The position numbers and the translations under genes are program-made. The notes beneath the pieces were generated by a model. That model did no database searches and was not told where the DNA came from. It saw only the letters and a list, made by a program, of their open reading frames with translations. Shown here piece after piece: positions 5,286 to 7,545 of a stretch of DNA of 7,545 bases. How positions within the stretch are numbered: the stretch's first letter is position 1; every line of letters starts with the position of its first letter. Source of the DNA: Phycisphaerae bacterium (GTDB lineage: Bacteria; Planctomycetota; Phycisphaerae; UBA1845; Fen-1342); NCBI GenBank assembly GCA_026984555.1, contig JALSRY010000712.1, forward strand, positions 1 to 7,545. Direction: 5' to 3'.

Positions 5286-6455
5286 ATGCCACGCGCGATG
5301 CTCACCGGGAACTACGCAGCCGGAAAAACCCTCGCGCTCGCCGGCGAAGCCAACCGCAACGCCCGCGGCTGCGTCAGCGGCGCCTACCCGATCACGCCCC
5401 AGACCGAGATCATCGAGGTGCTCAGGGCCCACGAGTTCGTCAAGGGGCGGGTGGTTCCGGTCGAGTCCGAACACAGCGCGATGGGCGTGTGCATCGGAGG
5501 TTCGCTCGGCGGGGCCCGCTCGTTCACCGCCAGCTCGTCGAACGGATTGGCGTACATGAACGAAAACGTCTTCGCCGCAGGCTATTACCGCCTGCCGATC
5601 GTGATGGTCGCGGTCAACCGCACGCTCGGCCCGCCGTGGAACATCTGGGTCGACCAGGGCGACAGCCTTTCGCTGCGCGACGCTCCGTGGATCCAGTTCT
5701 ATGTCGAGTCGCACCAGGAAGTCGTGGACACGATCCTGATGGCGTTCCGCGTCGCCGAAGACGAGCGCGTGTTGCTGCCGGTGATGGTAGCAATGGATGG
5801 ATTCGTGGTTTCGCACACGCTGATGGGCGTCGAGCTGCCCGAGCAGGAACAGGTCGATCGCTACCTGCCGGCGTGTCACGTGCCCCACCGCTTGCGATTC
5901 GACCACCCGGCCACCGTGGGCGGGCTGGCCTGGCCGCGTGAGACCGAGCGCCACCGCAAGGACATCCAGGAATCGATGGAACGCGTGCCCGCCGTGCTCA
6001 CCGAGGCACTCGATGCGTTCGAGCAGGTTTTCGGCCGCCGACCCAAGGGGCCGCTGACCGCCGAGCACACCGAAGATGCGGAGGTCGTGCTCGTCGCCTG
6101 CAACACGATGGCCCGGACCTTGCGTAACGTTGTGCGCGAGCGGCGTGAGCGCGGCGAGAAGATCGGGATGATCGCGCACAAGCTGTTCCGGCCCTTCCCG
6201 CGCGAGCTCGTCCGCCAGGCGATCGGGTCGGCCCGCAAGGTCGGCGTACTCGATCGCAACCACTCGCCCGGCTCGGGCGGCATCTTCTGGCAGGAGTACG
6301 CCACCAGCCTCCAGGGACGCGACCTGCTCGTGCAGGATTACCTGGTGGGGCTGGGCGGCGGCGACGTGACGCCCCAATACATCCACGAAGTCATCGACGA
6401 CCTGCTCGCCCGCAAACACGCCGGCGAACCGGTCTGGGAAGAGGTGACCGCATGA
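5286..6455 (+). CDS. porA: 2-oxoacid (probably pyruvate):acceptor oxidoreductase, alpha subunit (PorA-like)
   Basis: Alpha subunit (389 residues) of a cytoplasmic, CoA-acylating 2-oxoacid oxidoreductase. Together with beta it binds thiamine diphosphate and converts pyruvate plus CoA to acetyl-CoA and CO2, or the reverse. Residues about 15-245 are the pyrimidine-binding domain with AYPITPQTEIIE (33-44), VESEHSAMG (59-67; E62 is the likely residue contacting the cofactor aminopyrimidine) and SSSNGLAYMNE (83-93). NRTLGPPWNIWVDQGDSLS and LPVMVAMDGFVVSH follow and are typical of PorA. Residues about 275-389 are the C-terminal domain, a transketolase-C-like fold in this family. It contains no gamma domain, which is supplied by the upstream fusion, so the subunit is of the four-subunit type. 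The stop overlaps the start of beta (ATGA). PorA-like motifs favour pyruvate, but phenylglyoxylate and other 2-oxoacid enzymes share them, so the gene symbol is provisional. Confidence 0.93.
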   Translation: MPRAMLTGNYAAGKTLALAGEANRNARGCVSGAYPITPQTEIIEVLRAHEFVKGRVVPVESEHSAMGVCIGGSLGGARSFTASSSNGLAYMNENVFAAGYYRLPIVMVAVNRTLGPPWNIWVDQGDSLSLRDAPWIQFYVESHQEVVDTILMAFRVAEDERVLLPVMVAMDGFVVSHTLMGVELPEQEQVDRYLPACHVPHRLRFDHPATVGGLAWPRETERHRKDIQESMERVPAVLTEALDAFEQVFGRRPKGPLTAEHTEDAEVVLVACNTMARTLRNVVRERRERGEKIGMIAHKLFRPFPRELVRQAIGSARKVGVLDRNHSPGSGGIFWQEYATSLQGRDLLVQDYLVGLGGGDVTPQYIHEVIDDLLARKHAGEPVWEEVTA

Positions 6456-7357
6456 CCACCACCGCCACCGTGCCCGAAGACTATTGCAACCACCTGCTCC
6501 GCGCGGGCAATACCAACTGCGCCGGATGCGGAATGTCGCTGGGACTCCAGCTCATCGAACAGGCCGTCGGCAAAGACGATCTGCCCATGCTGGTCATCCC
6601 GGCCTGCTGCGGCATCGTCACCGCCGGAGCGTTTCCCACCTCCGCCTACGGCGTGCCCGTCGCGGCGAGCACGTTCGCCAGCGCCCCGGCCGTCGGCACC
6701 GGGCTCACCACCGTCGCCCAACTCAACGGCGAAAAACACTTTACCATGTGCTGGTGCGGCGACGGCGGAACCTACGACATCGGCATGGCCACGCTCTCCG
6801 CCGCCGCCGAACGCAACGAAGATCTCATCTACGTCTGCTACGACAACGAAATCTACGGCAACACCGGCGGCCAGCGCAGCAGCGCCACGCCCGAAGGCGT
6901 CCGCACGACCACGACCCCCTTCGGCAAGACCGAACGCAAGAAAGACATCATGGGAATCATGGCGGCCCACCGGGTGCCTTATGCCGCCACGCTCTCGGTC
7001 GCCCACCGCGAAGACTTTATCCGCAAGTTCCGTAAGGCCCGCTCTACGCGCGGATTCCGCTTCCTGCTGATCCTTTCGCCGTGTCCGACCGGCTGGAAAT
7101 CCGAGCCGGCGCAAAGCGTCGATCTGATCCAGCTCGCCGTCCGCAGCGGCCTGTTCCCGCTGTACGAAGTCTTCGAGGGACAACGCTATCGCATCAACGC
7201 CGAACCCGACGGCACCCCCATCGAACGATACATGGAGCTCCAGCGGCGGTATTCGTCGAAGTCGGTGAACCTCGAACACATCAAGGCGGGAATCGAAGCC
7301 CAATGGCACCAGTTGCACGGGCTGGCGGCGGCGTTCCCCGCCCGCGAGGACGATTGA
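6452..7357 (+). CDS. porB: 2-oxoacid (probably pyruvate):acceptor oxidoreductase, beta subunit (PorB-like)
   Basis: Beta subunit (301 residues) that holds the diphosphate side of thiamine diphosphate and the proximal [4Fe-4S] cluster. Candidate cluster ligands are C23 and C26 (NCAGCG), C52 or C53 (PACCG) and C211 (SPCPTGW), the usual PorB pattern. The cofactor/Mg motif runs from G103-D104-G105-G106 (GDGGTYDIG) to N132 (YDNEIYGNTGGQRSSATP). The C-terminal FPLYEVFEG and PIERYMELQRRY also match PorB-type subunits. The length is normal for the family. The start overlaps the alpha stop by 4 bp (ATGA), with GAGGTG at 6441-6446, 5 nt upstream, so the two subunits are probably translationally coupled for equal amounts. 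It is the last gene of the operon. The substrate is not fixed by sequence; pyruvate is the best guess. Confidence 0.94.
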   Translation: MTTTATVPEDYCNHLLRAGNTNCAGCGMSLGLQLIEQAVGKDDLPMLVIPACCGIVTAGAFPTSAYGVPVAASTFASAPAVGTGLTTVAQLNGEKHFTMCWCGDGGTYDIGMATLSAAAERNEDLIYVCYDNEIYGNTGGQRSSATPEGVRTTTTPFGKTERKKDIMGIMAAHRVPYAATLSVAHREDFIRKFRKARSTRGFRFLLILSPCPTGWKSEPAQSVDLIQLAVRSGLFPLYEVFEGQRYRINAEPDGTPIERYMELQRRYSSKSVNLEHIKAGIEAQWHQLHGLAAAFPAREDD

Positions 7358-7501
7358 TCGAAGCGGCGGAGAGACGACCGCGTAACACCGGCCCGACGGC
7401 GCATGACCGCCACGCAACGTTCGAACCCGCGCTGTGCCGCCGGCTTCCAGCCGCCGGAGGACCGGAGCCCGCGTAACGCCGGATTGCCCGGACGGGAAGC
7501 C
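7358..7501. other. Short intergenic region after the operon with a 13-bp direct repeat and GC hairpins
   Basis: CGCGTAACACCGG (7379-7391) recurs with one mismatch at 7470-7482. Between the copies are two small adjacent hairpins: CGGCT-TCC-AGCCG (7441-7453) and CCGG-AGGA-CCGG (7454-7465). No T-run follows them, so there is no canonical terminator for the operon in this window. The hairpins could be a weak or Rho-linked end, or a dispersed palindromic repeat. Confidence 0.4.
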
Positions 7502-7545
7502 ATGTGGTCTGAGCAAACCATCGCACTGATCCACGCCGCGTGTGT
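7502..7545 (+). CDS. Possible start of a downstream gene, cut by the window end
   Basis: ATG at 7502 opens a frame of 14 full codons (MWSEQTIALIHAAC) that runs off the end. GGGAAG at 7494-7499 lies only 2 nt upstream, closer than usual for a ribosome site. The peptide is too short to recognise. It may be chance; sequence beyond the window is needed to decide. Confidence 0.2.
   Translation, partial: MWSEQTIALIHAAC

Noticed and set aside
3735..6419. 894-residue open frame on the minus strand
   Set aside because: It lies antisense to the fusion and alpha genes, whose domains are unmistakable. The translation has no recognisable domain and its composition is typical of the reverse of GC3-rich coding sequence.
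6338..7534. 398-residue open frame on the minus strand
   Set aside because: Antisense to the beta subunit, with a low-complexity Gly/Ala/Val-rich translation and no motifs.

Overview
This GC-rich window reads entirely on the plus strand. It holds five complete genes, and possibly the first codons of a sixth, in two blocks separated by a strong intrinsic terminator. The organism cannot be named from the sequence. High GC, roomy intergenic spaces, a multiheme cytochrome lipoprotein and a stand-alone PAS-LuxR regulator suggest an uncultivated, at least facultatively anaerobic Gram-negative bacterium. The lipoprotein start (Gly-Gly-Cys-Pro followed by Pro/Asn-rich repeats) made me think of Planctomycetota, but this is a weak guess.

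Block 1 (1-2721). A leader with nested inverted repeats (1-49) precedes a 219-residue PAS-LuxR transcription factor (181-840). It has no receiver domain but has a cysteine-rich N-terminus and a Cys-x2-Cys inside its PAS domain. After a 255-bp leader with potential RNA hairpins comes an octaheme c-type cytochrome (1096-2652) of the octaheme tetrathionate reductase family. It is made as a lipoprotein, with five tandem Glu-Pro-Asn pentapeptides between the lipid anchor and the heme domain. A near-perfect hairpin with a T-rich tail (2684-2721) ends the block.

Block 2 (3051-7357). After about 330 bp without a convincing gene comes a tight three-gene operon for a thiamine-diphosphate-dependent 2-oxoacid (probably pyruvate) oxidoreductase. 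Its first gene is a 740-residue fusion of the gamma subunit, a GltD/PadH-type FAD-NAD(P)H module and the two-cluster ferredoxin (delta) subunit. The alpha subunit (PorA-like) follows 12 bp later. The beta subunit (PorB-like) overlaps alpha by 4 bp. The layout predicts an enzyme that passes electrons from 2-oxoacid oxidation, or the reverse carboxylation, directly to or from NAD(P)(H). Phenylglyoxylate:NAD+ oxidoreductase (PadEFGHI) is a characterised enzyme with the same modules, there on separate chains.

The two blocks fit one redox lifestyle: cytoplasmic pyruvate/acetyl-CoA conversion coupled to NAD(P)H, and an envelope multiheme cytochrome able to reduce sulfur or nitrogen oxyanions under a possibly redox-sensing regulator. 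No direct functional link between the blocks can be shown from sequence. The most unusual items are the gamma-flavoprotein-delta fusion and the lipid-anchored, repeat-tethered octaheme cytochrome. I found no mobile element, CRISPR array, tRNA or rRNA.
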